33,512 nucleotides of DNA from Gardnerella vaginalis (GTDB lineage: Bacteria > Actinomycetota > Actinomycetes > Actinomycetales > Bifidobacteriaceae). The stretch covers positions 83,008 to 116,519 of the forward strand of contig NZ_KQ956870.1 of assembly GCF_001546485.1 (NCBI RefSeq), written 5' to 3'. The position numbers and the translations under genes are program-made. Under the pieces are notes generated by a model. It was given only the letters and a program-made list of their open reading frames with translations. It was not told the origin of the DNA and did no database searches. Shown here piece after piece: positions 1 to 8,682 of the stretch; position 1 is the first letter of the stretch, and the number at the start of each line of letters is the position of its first letter.

Positions 1-140
1 CAATTATATCAAGAATGGTAGAAGCTAATTTTGTGTTACAGCCATAAATATCGCAGGAGCCAGCGCCCAAGATACTCAGGCAATTCCGGCTCCAACTTCC
101 ATATCCTCCGAAGAGATAGGCAATAGATTCATTGTATCAG

Positions 141-162
141 TATGCGACAATATTGTCACATA
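141..162. repeat. 22-bp near-perfect palindrome
   Basis: The two 11-base halves are reverse complements except for one C/T position, which would be a G-U pair in RNA. The core GACAATATTGTC is a perfect 12-bp palindrome. It could be an operator or the stem of a small hairpin. There is no gene immediately beside it to say which. Confidence 0.5.
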
Positions 163-167
163 CTTTA

Positions 168-199
168 GGATCACCCCCGCACATGCGGGAAACTAACCA
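168..199. repeat. Solitary CRISPR-repeat-like hairpin
   Basis: The stretch begins GGATCACCCCCGCACATGCG and contains the dyad CCCGCA-CA-TGCGGG. This closely resembles the 28-base type I-E CRISPR repeats of bifidobacteria (recalled, not searched). There is no second intact copy 61 bases away on either side and no cas gene, so this is at most a remnant or the terminal repeat of a lost array. Its 3' end AAACTAACCAA recurs, diverged, at 350-361. Confidence 0.45.
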
Positions 200-329
200 A
201 TCCTTCTGGGTTCGTTTAATTACGAAGTCAATCCTCGCTTACACTGAAAGCACACCGTGCTTTCAACCTGAGCAAGCTCAGCTCTCCAAAATGCTTTCGC
301 ACGCTAAATCGCAGCACTCAAGCAGGTTG

Positions 330-363
330 TCACAACCATGCGTATGCGGAAAACTAAGCAAAT
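330..363. repeat. Diverged second copy of the CRISPR-like hairpin
   Basis: Aligning with 170-201, the blocks TCAC, CC, ATGCGG, AAACTAA, CAA and TCC are conserved in order, with a small insertion in the stem region. The copies are about 160 bases apart, which does not fit a regular repeat-spacer unit. It is either a decayed repeat or a member of a small family of hairpin repeats. Confidence 0.3.
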
Positions 364-436
364 CCATTTTACATCAACCCATAATATCAAAGCAACAACC
401 CCAAGTTTAAGGCTGGAAACCCCCAAAAGTTAACAA

Positions 437-470
437 AAACGCCACACAGCAAATAACTGTGCAGCGTTTC
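437..470 (-). terminator. Intrinsic terminator of tRNA-Leu
   Basis: On the minus strand, AACGC and CTGTG-type arms (457-468 with 438-449, around a loop of about 7 bases) form a hairpin followed by GTTTTTG. It lies a few bases past the 3' end of the tRNA gene. Confidence 0.75.
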
Positions 471-475
471 GTTTG

Positions 476-559
476 TGCCTCCGGTGGGACTCGGACCCAC
501 AAGCCCGTAAGGGCGTCAGATTTTAAGTCTGATGCGTATGCCAATTCCGCCACGGAGGC
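476..559 (-). tRNA. tRNA-Leu, anticodon UAA
   Basis: The minus strand folds into a long-variable-arm tRNA. The acceptor arms are GCCTCCG and CGGAGGC, with A as the discriminator base (476). The anticodon stem CAGA/TCTG encloses the loop CTTAAAA, giving anticodon UAA, which reads UUA. The variable arm is about 559-relative centre CGCCCTTACGGGCT. No CCA is encoded. The T arm reads GTGGG-TCCGAGT-CCCAC, so position 55, normally U (pseudouridine), is C in this gene; the rest of the cloverleaf is intact. A promoter lies just upstream and a terminator just downstream, so it is a single-gene transcription unit. Confidence 0.95.
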
Positions 560-569
560 GCAATCAACC

Positions 570-598
570 ATTATGCCATACATCACTGTAAAGAACAA
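570..598 (-). promoter_or_regulatory. Promoter of tRNA-Leu
   Basis: The minus strand shows TTGTTC (593-598) and CATAAT (570-575) with a 17-base spacer. The -10 box ends 11 bases before the mature tRNA 5' end, which gives a very short leader, as expected for a tRNA unit. Confidence 0.6.
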
Positions 599-640
599 GC
601 TCAGCGTGTGGCGAAATCGCAAACACATATTCTCAGTATC

Positions 641-772
641 CGTCAGAAACCGCAAACACGCGCACTCATCAACCGTCAGAAACCGCAAACACGCGCACTC
701 ATCAACCGTCAGAAACTGCAAACACGCGCACTCATCAACCGTCAGAAACTGCAAACACGCGCACTCAGCGTG
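641..772. repeat. 33-bp tandem repeat (minisatellite), about four copies
   Basis: Copies start at 641, 674, 707 and 740; the fourth is truncated at its right end. A degenerate partial copy (about 611-640) precedes them. The unit begins CGTCAGAAACCGCAAACACG; copies 1-2 have CCGC where copies 3-4 have CTGC. The last copy runs into the stop codon (765-767) of the phosphatase gene, so the array sits in its 3' flank. Because 33 is a multiple of three, frames stay open on both strands. The resulting repetitive peptides have no recognisable features, and I treat the array as non-coding. Confidence 0.9.
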
Positions 773-2480
773 CGGCAAGTAACTTTCTTCCTAAATCAAG
801 CGTTATGCCATCAAGCAAACCATGCTCACTAGCTACAAACGTATCGAGAACCCCTCCATGATCCTCGTACGCAGCTTTTGCCAATCTCTCCAACACGCGG
901 CTCCACACCACAGCTCCGCCGCCAACAACATCAACGCGCCCAGGGTGAATCGTCGCATACGTACGTCGAACACTACGAGCCATGCGCAAAAATCGGTTAT
1001 TAACTGCGTAAGCTTGCTCTAAACCAATTTTTACACCGTCAACAGCCGTATGATCATAATGTTTCAAGCCCATCGTTAACGCTGCCATAGTAGTTACAGT
1101 CCCAGAGACACCAATAATGGTACGAACACGCCCTGCAGGAACAACCTTGAAGGCCTCGTCAATATGCTTGTCAACATCCTCAATTGCTGCTTGAATTTCT
1201 TCTTCTGTAGGAGGATCCGTATGCAAATGGCGCTCAGTCATGCGCACAGAACCAACATTCATTGAATACGCTGCAGCAACCTTATGGACTGGCAAATCAT
1301 CTCCGTCACCACCGAGCACAAGCTCAGTAGAGCCACCCCCCAAATCAACTACAAGATACGGCGGCTGCAACCGGTCTCGAGAAACTACACTTGTTGCTCC
1401 GAGAAAACTCAGTGCTGCTTCTTCCGTACCACTAATAACTTCCGGTCGGACACCTAGCTCATCAACCATCATCTGCTCAAAAATTTCACGATTTTCAGCA
1501 TCACGCGTTGCAGAAGTCGCCACAAAACGAATTGCATCAACAGGATGTTCTTTCAATACTTGCGCAAATTCGCGAGCTGCAGCTCGTACACGTTCTAAAG
1601 CATCGTCTGCAAAACGGTGTGTTTTGTCAATTCCTTGCCCCAATCGCACTACGCGAAGCATTCGCGGCACAATATCTTTCATTCCATGCTCTGAAACTTG
1701 CGCAATTTTTAGACGAATAGAATTTGTACCACAATCAATTGCAGCTACAGTAACAGATTTTTCTGCACAATCTATATTTTTTTCTGCACAATCTATATTT
1801 TTCTCTGCACAATCTACACTTTTGCTAGCATTTTTCTCTTCCACAACAACTTCCGTTTCTTCAGCATCTGCATCATCGCTCCACGGTGTAGTGCAACGGC
1901 ATACATTTGGATCAAACTCATCTTGAATACGATCCAACACCATGTCCCCAATAGGATTCACACCCTTACCCATTACTAGAGTTTGTGCAATTAAAGCATG
2001 CAAACACTTCACGCGCACAGGCATACCGCCGGCGCTCATCTCACTAATATGATCTTCACTATCCCCCAGCGCAACAGCCAATGCATGACGAAATGCCAAA
2101 TAATATTTATGTGCTTGCTCATATTGCCTTTTTACAGCTTCGTTCATCTGCAATAATTCGTTAAATTCTCGCATCAACCCAGCTGCCTCTACATGCGACA
2201 CTGCTTTTACAGCTTCAGGACTTGTTAAATAGCAGGTAGTTGGGAACGGTGTGCCATCTTCCAAACAAGGTCTAGTAATAACTGCAAGTGGCCTTCCACA
2301 CACGCAACGAGCTCCGACTGCTACCATTCCCCGTGGATACCTGCCAAGTTGCTTCTCAACAATGGCACGCTCAGCATCACTTGCTGGCATAGTAAGTAAA
2401 TGTTGTACAGCATCTTCTGGAACATATTGATTATTGTCACTATTTTGCATACCAATTGAACTTTCTTGAATGTTCACCAT
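765..2480 (-). CDS. DUF501 / Ppx-GppA phosphatase fusion protein
   Basis: The protein has 571 residues in two parts. Residues about 37-195 match DUF501 (EKQLGRYPRGMVAVGARC, then a Cys-rich end CRCTTPW). Residues about 245-571 are an exopolyphosphatase/guanosine-pentaphosphate phosphohydrolase domain, with the nucleotide-binding motifs AAIDCGTNSIRL and VVDLGGGSTE. The expected role is hydrolysis of polyphosphate or (p)ppGpp in the cytosol; which substrate it uses cannot be told from sequence. The domains are joined by an acidic linker with three copies of a seven-residue repeat (SVDCAEK/NIDCAEK). The ATG is preceded by AGGAG at 8 bases. In many actinobacteria the two domains are separate adjacent genes (recalled). 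A minisatellite begins at the stop codon. Confidence 0.9.
   Translation of the reverse strand: MVNIQESSIGMQNSDNNQYVPEDAVQHLLTMPASDAERAIVEKQLGRYPRGMVAVGARCVCGRPLAVITRPCLEDGTPFPTTCYLTSPEAVKAVSHVEAAGLMREFNELLQMNEAVKRQYEQAHKYYLAFRHALAVALGDSEDHISEMSAGGMPVRVKCLHALIAQTLVMGKGVNPIGDMVLDRIQDEFDPNVCRCTTPWSDDADAEETEVVVEEKNASKSVDCAEKNIDCAEKNIDCAEKSVTVAAIDCGTNSIRLKIAQVSEHGMKDIVPRMLRVVRLGQGIDKTHRFADDALERVRAAAREFAQVLKEHPVDAIRFVATSATRDAENREIFEQMMVDELGVRPEVISGTEEAALSFLGATSVVSRDRLQPPYLVVDLGGGSTELVLGGDGDDLPVHKVAAAYSMNVGSVRMTERHLHTDPPTEEEIQAAIEDVDKHIDEAFKVVPAGRVRTIIGVSGTVTTMAALTMGLKHYDHTAVDGVKIGLEQAYAVNNRFLRMARSVRRTYATIHPGRVDVVGGGAVVWSRVLERLAKAAYEDHGGVLDTFVASEHGLLDGITLDLGRKLLAAR
1762..1824 (-). repeat. 21-bp in-frame repeat in the DUF501-Ppx linker
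   Basis: The core TCTGCACAATCTA recurs at 1762, 1783 and 1804, exactly 21 bases apart, encoding (S/N)(V/I)DCAEK three times. The unit keeps the frame, so copy-number changes would only alter linker length and the number of Cys residues. Confidence 0.9.
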
Positions 2481-2552
2481 ATGTTGTACTCCTCATGCTG
2501 TATTTCTGTTATTGCAATATTACAAATGGCACGTATGTTGAATGTCAGCCTG

Positions 2553-3074
2553 TTACAGCGTTGGCATATTATCAGGCTTATCCGCTTTATGCAAAGCGTA
2601 TAGCAGGTCACTATACCACGGTAAAGCTGGTCGATCTTTGATTTCATTATTATCTTGAGCAAACTCATTCGGAACAGTACCCGTTACTGCTTCTGGATGT
2701 TCTACCCTAACCGCCTGTTCCCCTGGAAAAATAAAGCCAAGACGGTCACGAGCTTGTGCAGTAACATATGCCTTATCTTTCCAACGGTCAATATTATTAT
2801 TCAGCGCGCGTTTTTGATCACGCAACGTACTTTCTTCGCGTTGAAGAGCATGAAGTTCAGCTAAACTTATGGCATAGCTACGCACTGTCGAAATACATTC
2901 AATCGAACCGACAGTAACTACACAAACCATAAGTATGAACACGAGCGGTCCTGAAAGCAGTCGACGCTGCCGCAATGGTGATCCTGCATCTTCCTCTGCT
3001 GCTATTGCACGACGTTTTTTCATAACCATACTCTCTAAATTACTTGATGTATTCGACGTGAAAACATCATGCAT
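2553..3074 (-). CDS. DivIC/FtsB-like septum formation initiator
   Basis: The 173-residue single-pass membrane protein has a basic N-terminal tail (MKKRRAIAAEED), a membrane segment at about 42-62 (LVFILMVCVVTVGSIECIST) and a coiled coil at about 70-100. The hallmark WKDKAYVTAQARDRLGFIFP follows, with PGE after it. This is the architecture of FtsB/DivIC proteins, which bridge FtsL and FtsQ in the divisome. The start is uncertain: the Met 16 codons in (3027-3029) is also possible. It lies 73 bases upstream of the phosphatase gene and is probably co-transcribed with it. In related actinobacteria this gene usually follows eno directly; here folP, folK and a dehydrogenase gene lie between them. 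Confidence 0.88.
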   Translation of the reverse strand: MHDVFTSNTSSNLESMVMKKRRAIAAEEDAGSPLRQRRLLSGPLVFILMVCVVTVGSIECISTVRSYAISLAELHALQREESTLRDQKRALNNNIDRWKDKAYVTAQARDRLGFIFPGEQAVRVEHPEAVTGTVPNEFAQDNNEIKDRPALPWYSDLLYALHKADKPDNMPTL

Positions 3075-3219
3075 TCCGCTAGTATCTTACGCGCTTTTAG
3101 ATGCAAAATGCTGTTGTGCCACATTTACAGTCACGCTACATTTACAGTAACTCACATTTATTCGTTATTAAAATTAAAAAAACTGACGAACAAAACTGCA
3201 AAAAATTATTCAAATTTTT

Positions 3220-4359
3220 CTACTTAAACCAGTAATTTCTATTAATAACATCAATCATTTCTACTAATTGCTTTGTTTCTGCAATATCATGAGCACGTAT
3301 TATGCGTCCACCAGCCATAAACATCGCTGTTTCTGCAACTAAAGTAACTGGCAAACGATCTTCTTTATCTAAATTAAAAAGCTTCTTACCAAAGCCTTTT
3401 CTAGAAATCGCAACCAATATTGGTCTACCAAAACGATGCAATTGATTAATATTACGCATCATTGCATAATCTTGTTCACCATCAGCAACCTTTGCATAGC
3501 CAATTCCTTGATCAAGAATAATCCTATTTAAGTCAACTCCTCCATCAACAAGCATTTTTAAATTATCACTAAAGAATTGACACATAACCTTTGTTAAATT
3601 GTCATATTCTGTATCTCTATTGCTATGCATTGTTACTAATCCAACGTTAGAATCTGCCATAAGCTTTACTTTTTCTGGAGAATCAAACGCACGAACATCA
3701 TTTATAATATCTACGCCAGCTTCAATTGCAGCTTCCATTACAGGTAACTTGTAAGTATCTACTGCTACAGCAATTTGAGGATAATTTTTGTGAATATACT
3801 TAATAGCAGGTATAACGCGACTTATTTCCTCTTCTGGAGTAATTTCTAAATAACCGCCAGGTTTTGTAGTTTGACCGCCTACTTCTATAACATCAGCACC
3901 AGCTTCAACTATTTCTTTAATATGGCTATTTACTTCGTCCTCACTTTGGTACTTGCCACCATCATAGAATGAGTCAGGAGTAATATTCAGAATCGCGTAA
4001 ACTATAGGCTTGTCAAGTGTATCAAAGCAGAATCGCCCTGCATTCCACACAATTGCTTTTTGCTTTAATAGCGAGCGCAAACTTGCAAGTAATTCTTGAT
4101 CTTCGTACCATGCTTTTTCGCACTCTTGCATAAAAGGTTTAAGAGCAATAAGCGGCAAAATGAAGTCAATAGAAGACTTGGAAACTTTGATAGCTGTATC
4201 AAAATGATCGAGAAAATCAGCTACTTTGCTTAAATCGTTTTCGCTAATATTTTCCCACGTGCATAAAATTTTTTGATTTACACAAAGATCCTGCAGTAAC
4301 GCTATATCTGCAATACTTTTAGAAGACGCATTCTCCAAATTGCTTTCAATAATTCGCAT
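3220..4359 (-). CDS. folP: Dihydropteroate synthase with N-terminal extension
   Basis: It condenses p-aminobenzoate with hydroxymethyl-dihydropterin diphosphate in folate synthesis and is the sulfonamide target. Family motifs appear in order from about residue 118: VYAILNITPDSFYDGGKY, DVIEVGGQTTKPGG, VAVDTYK, DIINDVRAFD, MHSN, ILDQGIGYAK (usually DPGIGFAK) and AISRKGFG. At 379 residues it is about 100 longer than typical DHPS. The extra N-terminal part (1-110) has no motif I recognise. The variant motifs GGQTTKPG and DQGIG resemble forms I associate with Lactobacillales enzymes rather than GGESTRPG, so transfer is possible but unproven. It follows folK by 56 bases, probably as one operon. Confidence 0.92.
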   Translation of the reverse strand: MRIIESNLENASSKSIADIALLQDLCVNQKILCTWENISENDLSKVADFLDHFDTAIKVSKSSIDFILPLIALKPFMQECEKAWYEDQELLASLRSLLKQKAIVWNAGRFCFDTLDKPIVYAILNITPDSFYDGGKYQSEDEVNSHIKEIVEAGADVIEVGGQTTKPGGYLEITPEEEISRVIPAIKYIHKNYPQIAVAVDTYKLPVMEAAIEAGVDIINDVRAFDSPEKVKLMADSNVGLVTMHSNRDTEYDNLTKVMCQFFSDNLKMLVDGGVDLNRIILDQGIGYAKVADGEQDYAMMRNINQLHRFGRPILVAISRKGFGKKLFNLDKEDRLPVTLVAETAMFMAGGRIIRAHDIAETKQLVEMIDVINRNYWFK

Positions 4360-4415
4360 TTGTATTCTTTCTTTCTAAAACCTCATATTTAAAAAAACTA
4401 AATTTATATTCCAAA

Positions 4416-4916
4416 CTAATTAAAAACTTCGCTACTTTCAATAATATTAATCCAATTAGTGTCGCTAGTTTTATTAAGCTTATCTTGTATAAGTTCATGA
4501 TAATTTGCATCGTCTGCGCTTATTTCAAGCAAAGGAACCAATACAAATCTGCGATTATCTCTTTCTTTGTGCGGAATTGTAAGATTTTCACTTTTTATAG
4601 TTTGACCACCAAAATCAATAATATCTAAATCGATTGTTCGAGGACCCCAACGAACTATGCGCTTTCTGTGAAGACGCTGTTCAATATCATGAATAAAATC
4701 AAGCAATTCAAAAGCTGTTAAATCAGTGTCTAAGCGTAAAGCAATGTTATAAAAACTGTCTTGCACTACATCACCAACTGGTTCAGTTTCATACACTGAA
4801 GAAACGATAATATTGCTTATATGCGAATTTTGTTTCAATAGCGAAACAGCTTGGCGCAAATTAAGTAATCTATCACCTATATTGCTTCCAACACTTATGT
4901 ATGCACTAGAAATCAT
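4416..4916 (-). CDS. folK: 6-hydroxymethyl-7,8-dihydropterin pyrophosphokinase
   Basis: It transfers pyrophosphate from ATP to hydroxymethyl-dihydropterin, making the substrate of FolP encoded just downstream. Visible motifs are AYISVGSNIGDR at the N-terminus, the catalytic segment RWGPRTIDLDII and IPHKERDNRRFVLVPLLEI. An upstream in-frame ATG at 4938-4940 would add eight residues (MALFFGGN) but has no suitable ribosome site. The ATG at 4914-4916 has GGGGGA just ahead and gives the usual family N-terminus, so I prefer it. No folE or folB is in the window, so the pterin precursor must come from elsewhere. Confidence 0.92.
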   Translation of the reverse strand: MISSAYISVGSNIGDRLLNLRQAVSLLKQNSHISNIIVSSVYETEPVGDVVQDSFYNIALRLDTDLTAFELLDFIHDIEQRLHRKRIVRWGPRTIDLDIIDFGGQTIKSENLTIPHKERDNRRFVLVPLLEISADDANYHELIQDKLNKTSDTNWINIIESSEVFN

Positions 4917-5035
4917 ATTTCCCCCAAAAAATAATGCCATTTATAGTTAAAAGTATATATCCTAAACAATTATGACTAGCCAACTTTATAAATTCAAATA
5001 ATAAATAAGCTAATATCAAAAATTTTTATAACAAA

Positions 5036-5089
5036 AATGTCGCTGTAAATTCAACACTCTTGAGGAGCAATTAAACCTACAACGACATT
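5036..5089 (-). terminator. Terminator downstream of the dehydrogenase gene
   Basis: Twelve-base arms AATGTCGCTGTA (5036-5047) and TACAACGACATT (5078-5089) pair with one G-U and enclose a loop of 30 bases. On the minus strand the stem is followed by TTTTTG, which fits termination after the dehydrogenase gene and before folK. The loop is unusually large for a simple terminator. Confidence 0.6.
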
Positions 5090-5172
5090 TTTCAATACGC
5101 TTTTGTCTAAAATCTGTAAAAATATTTTAGATTCAAAAGTACTATTTTTAGTTATTTTATTTTTTGATTTAT

Positions 5173-6087
5173 CTATTTTGCTTGAGCTTTACTTAAAATA
5201 GTATCTGCAGAGTGCTGTAGCTTTTGTAACTCTTCCTCAGTTAAATCAAGTTGGCACTGCTTTACAATACCTTCACGACCAACAATTGCTGGGTACGAAA
5301 GATAAGAATGATATTCTTCACGATAGTTAGAAACAGGCATCTGCTCCTTTGAATCAGAAAGAACAGCATGAACTAGACGAACTGCAGCAGCAGCAATACC
5401 GTAGTTGGTGTACTTCTTTCCATAGAATACAGTAAAGCCACCTTGACGAGTTTCTTCATCAACAGCATCCAAATCAATATTTTTTTCTTTTGCAAGCTCA
5501 ATAATCGGTTGTTCAAGAACCTTAACCGTGGACCATGCCACAAACTGTGAATCACCATGTTCACCCAAGCTGTAACCCTTAACTGCCTTTGGATGCACAC
5601 CAAAGAACTTTCCAACAGCGCGATGCAAACGGGCCGAATCAAGTAAAGTACCAGTGCCAATAATTTTTTCGTAAGGAAGTCCAGTAGCTTCCTTGTAAAG
5701 CTGGCAAATAGCATCACAAGGGTTTGTAATATCAATCAGCACACCGTGAAAACCTGAAGCCTTAATTTTTGCACCAACTTCTGCAACTTGAACACGATTG
5801 TGATTGAGCTCTGCGAAACGATCAGGATTTGGAACGTCTAAAAGCTTAATATTACCCAAAGCGCTTACGATTACTTCAACATCTTTTAAAGCGTCGTAAT
5901 CATTAACTGTGATATTTACATTAAAAGGCACATTATCCATTGAATCTTCAAAATCCAATGCATCAGCCTTAACCTTGGCTTCATTTTTGTCATACAGGTA
6001 TAACTCGTCGGCGTAACCACCAACAACAAGCTGGTGAGCAACAGCTGCACCAACATTACCCATACCGATAACTGCTACTTTTCTCAT
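5173..6087 (-). CDS. L-2-hydroxyisocaproate / L-lactate dehydrogenase-like
   Basis: This NAD-dependent LDH/MDH-superfamily enzyme has 304 residues. It shows the Rossmann motif GMGNVG (8-13), the NAD-ribose Asp at 33, TNPCD (121-125; usually NPVD) and the catalytic His in GEHGDS (175-180). The segments VSALGNIKLL, DRFAELN, SGFHGVLIDITNP and GEHGDSQFVAWSTV follow the lactobacillar L-hydroxyisocaproate dehydrogenase sequence, as I recall it, more closely than classical LDH. It may therefore reduce branched or larger 2-oxo acids as well as, or instead of, pyruvate. It has AAGGAG upstream of the ATG and stands between its own terminator and that of eno, so it is probably a single-gene unit. Confidence 0.85.
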   Translation of the reverse strand: MRKVAVIGMGNVGAAVAHQLVVGGYADELYLYDKNEAKVKADALDFEDSMDNVPFNVNITVNDYDALKDVEVIVSALGNIKLLDVPNPDRFAELNHNRVQVAEVGAKIKASGFHGVLIDITNPCDAICQLYKEATGLPYEKIIGTGTLLDSARLHRAVGKFFGVHPKAVKGYSLGEHGDSQFVAWSTVKVLEQPIIELAKEKNIDLDAVDEETRQGGFTVFYGKKYTNYGIAAAAVRLVHAVLSDSKEQMPVSNYREEYHSYLSYPAIVGREGIVKQCQLDLTEEELQKLQHSADTILSKAQAK

Positions 6088-6200
6088 AATGAAATATCTC
6101 CTTCTTTTTTTGAGTTTTTCATAAAATTAGCACTATTGGGATAAGAATAAAAGTCAAATCAAAAAAATTTTTCATTTTTTGAATTTTTCATCATTTATTA

Positions 6201-6240
6201 ATAGAAAACGGCCAGCCGTAAACACGACTGACCGTTAAAA
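6201..6240 (-). terminator. Intrinsic terminator of eno
   Basis: Arms at 6208-6219 and 6224-6235 form a 12-bp stem (with G-U pairs) and a 4-base loop. It is followed on the minus strand by TTTCTATT, 48 bases past the eno stop. Confidence 0.85.
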
Positions 6241-6283
6241 CTCAAAGACTTAAGAAGTCACTAAGTTACTTAAAACTAAAAAG

Positions 6284-7675
<1,392 letters not shown>

Positions 7676-7731
7676 GTTCACAGTGTCGCGAGTTTGCATG
7701 TTTGTCCATGCCTATAAGACATAATAACAAA

Positions 7732-7830
7732 CTGACACGGGGTGCACTGCTCGTTCATATAAATTAGCGAATATTGCTGAGAACATACCCGTCGAACCTG
7801 ATATAGCTAGTACTATCGAAGGGAATGTCG
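7732..7830 (+). promoter_or_regulatory. TPP riboswitch (THI element)
   Basis: The conserved THI-box blocks occur in order: CGGGGTGC (7738-7745), GCTGAGA (7777-7783), ACCCGTCGAACCTGAT (7787-7802), a short ATAG/CTAT hairpin, and CGAAGGGAA closing to P1 (GACA with TGTC). The ATG of the first transporter gene follows P1 by two bases. The only ribosome-site-like sequence, AAGGGAA, is itself part of the aptamer core, so TPP binding would mask translation initiation directly without a separate expression platform. Confidence 0.95.
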
Positions 7831-7831
7831 A

Positions 7832-8653
7832 ATGAATATTCGTTTTCATAAGCACAAAACTGCATGCAGTGCAAACAGTAAAGTCATGCAGAAAAAAGCC
7901 TCCCAATTATCTAAATCTTTTAACGCTTGGCTTTCTACAATAGTTATAGTTTTTTGCTGGTTTATTATTACACTCGGCCCTGTAGAAAACCGCGCTTTGC
8001 CTTCCCCATTCGAAGTTATAAAAGCTTTCGTAGATTTACACAATGAGGGAATACTGTGGCCGTCTCTTGCAATAAGCATTTTTAGGGTCGTTGCAGGTCT
8101 TCTTTTGGGTATTGCGTTTGCACTTCCTGCCGGAATTCTTTCTGGAGGAAGCGCAATAGGTGAAACAATCATCAACAAACCTAGCCACATGATACGTTCA
8201 ATACCATTCCCTGCCCTAGCTCCTCTTCTCATTATTTTTCTTGGTGTTGATGAGCTTATGAAAATTATGCTTATTGCAATAGGCGTTTTTGGCCCTATGT
8301 ATGTCAATATTCGCGATGGCGTTCGCAATATCGATCCGCGTCTTATTGAACTAGCTAAGGCCTATCACATTAAAAAATCGACTGTTTTTACCACTATTTT
8401 TATGCGCGGTACGCTTGCTAATTTTATGACTGGCTTACGTTTTTCTATTTCCGTAGCATGGGTCGCTTTAGTAACTTGCGAAACAGTTAATTCTTCTATT
8501 GGAATCGGCTATATTCTTTCAAGAGCGCAACAATTCTTTAGGCCAGACCAGATGATGGCTTGCATAATCATGTACGCAATTGCTGGTCTTGGTTCTGAGA
8601 TTACGGCAAATATATTTGAATACTTGCTTATGCCGGAACGCAGAAAAGCCTAA
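7832..8653 (+). CDS. ABC transporter permease, thiamine/HMP-type (ThiX-like)
   Basis: This 273-residue inner-membrane permease has about six membrane segments and the binding-protein-dependent transport signature near IDPRLIELAKAYHIKKST followed by TLANFMTGLRFSISVAWVALV. It belongs to the SsuC/TauC/ThiX group. The TPP riboswitch directly ahead points to uptake of thiamine or its pyrimidine precursor HMP. It is followed by genes for the binding lipoprotein and the ATPase, making a complete importer. The ATG at 7832 is chosen because its ribosome site lies within the riboswitch; later Met codons have none. Confidence 0.88.
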   Translation: MNIRFHKHKTACSANSKVMQKKASQLSKSFNAWLSTIVIVFCWFIITLGPVENRALPSPFEVIKAFVDLHNEGILWPSLAISIFRVVAGLLLGIAFALPAGILSGGSAIGETIINKPSHMIRSIPFPALAPLLIIFLGVDELMKIMLIAIGVFGPMYVNIRDGVRNIDPRLIELAKAYHIKKSTVFTTIFMRGTLANFMTGLRFSISVAWVALVTCETVNSSIGIGYILSRAQQFFRPDQMMACIIMYAIAGLGSEITANIFEYLLMPERRKA

Positions 8654-8682
8654 ATATACGCAATATAAGCCTTCTACTAAAT

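Larger units (their letters stand above)
1..475. other. Left-edge region without a supported gene
   Basis: No reading frame here looks like a real protein. A short plus-strand frame runs in from the edge and stops at 45-47 (last residues NFVLQP); it could be the tail of a gene outside the window, but 14 codons are too few to tell. The rest is a run of dyad symmetries: a near-palindrome at 141-162, a CRISPR-repeat-like hairpin at 168-199, GAAAGCAC/GTGCTTTC (about 255-273), CTGAGC/GCTCAG (about 278-291), GGTTGT/ACAACC (325-337), and the terminator of the neighbouring tRNA at 437-470. It lies just beyond the 3' end of a tRNA-Leu gene, a common integration site, but I see no att-type duplication of the tRNA end. 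Confidence 0.6.

Noticed and set aside
1-475. Integrated element at tRNA-Leu
   Set aside because: No integrase, no repeat of the tRNA 3' end and no mobile-element genes are visible in the window.
641-772. CRISPR array
   Set aside because: The 33-bp units are head-to-tail with no unique spacers, so this is a plain tandem repeat.
407-782. Open frames on both strands across the 33-bp repeats
   Set aside because: They exist only because the repeat period is a multiple of three. They also run through the tRNA gene and show no protein-like features.
1240-1926. 228-codon plus-strand frame opposite the phosphatase gene
   Set aside because: It is Ser/Thr-rich antisense translation without motifs, and the opposite strand encodes the recognisable phosphatase domain.
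3118-3155. Short direct repeat ACATTTACAGT upstream of folP's 3' neighbour
   Set aside because: Two copies of 11 bases in an AT-rich gap are too little to call a functional site.
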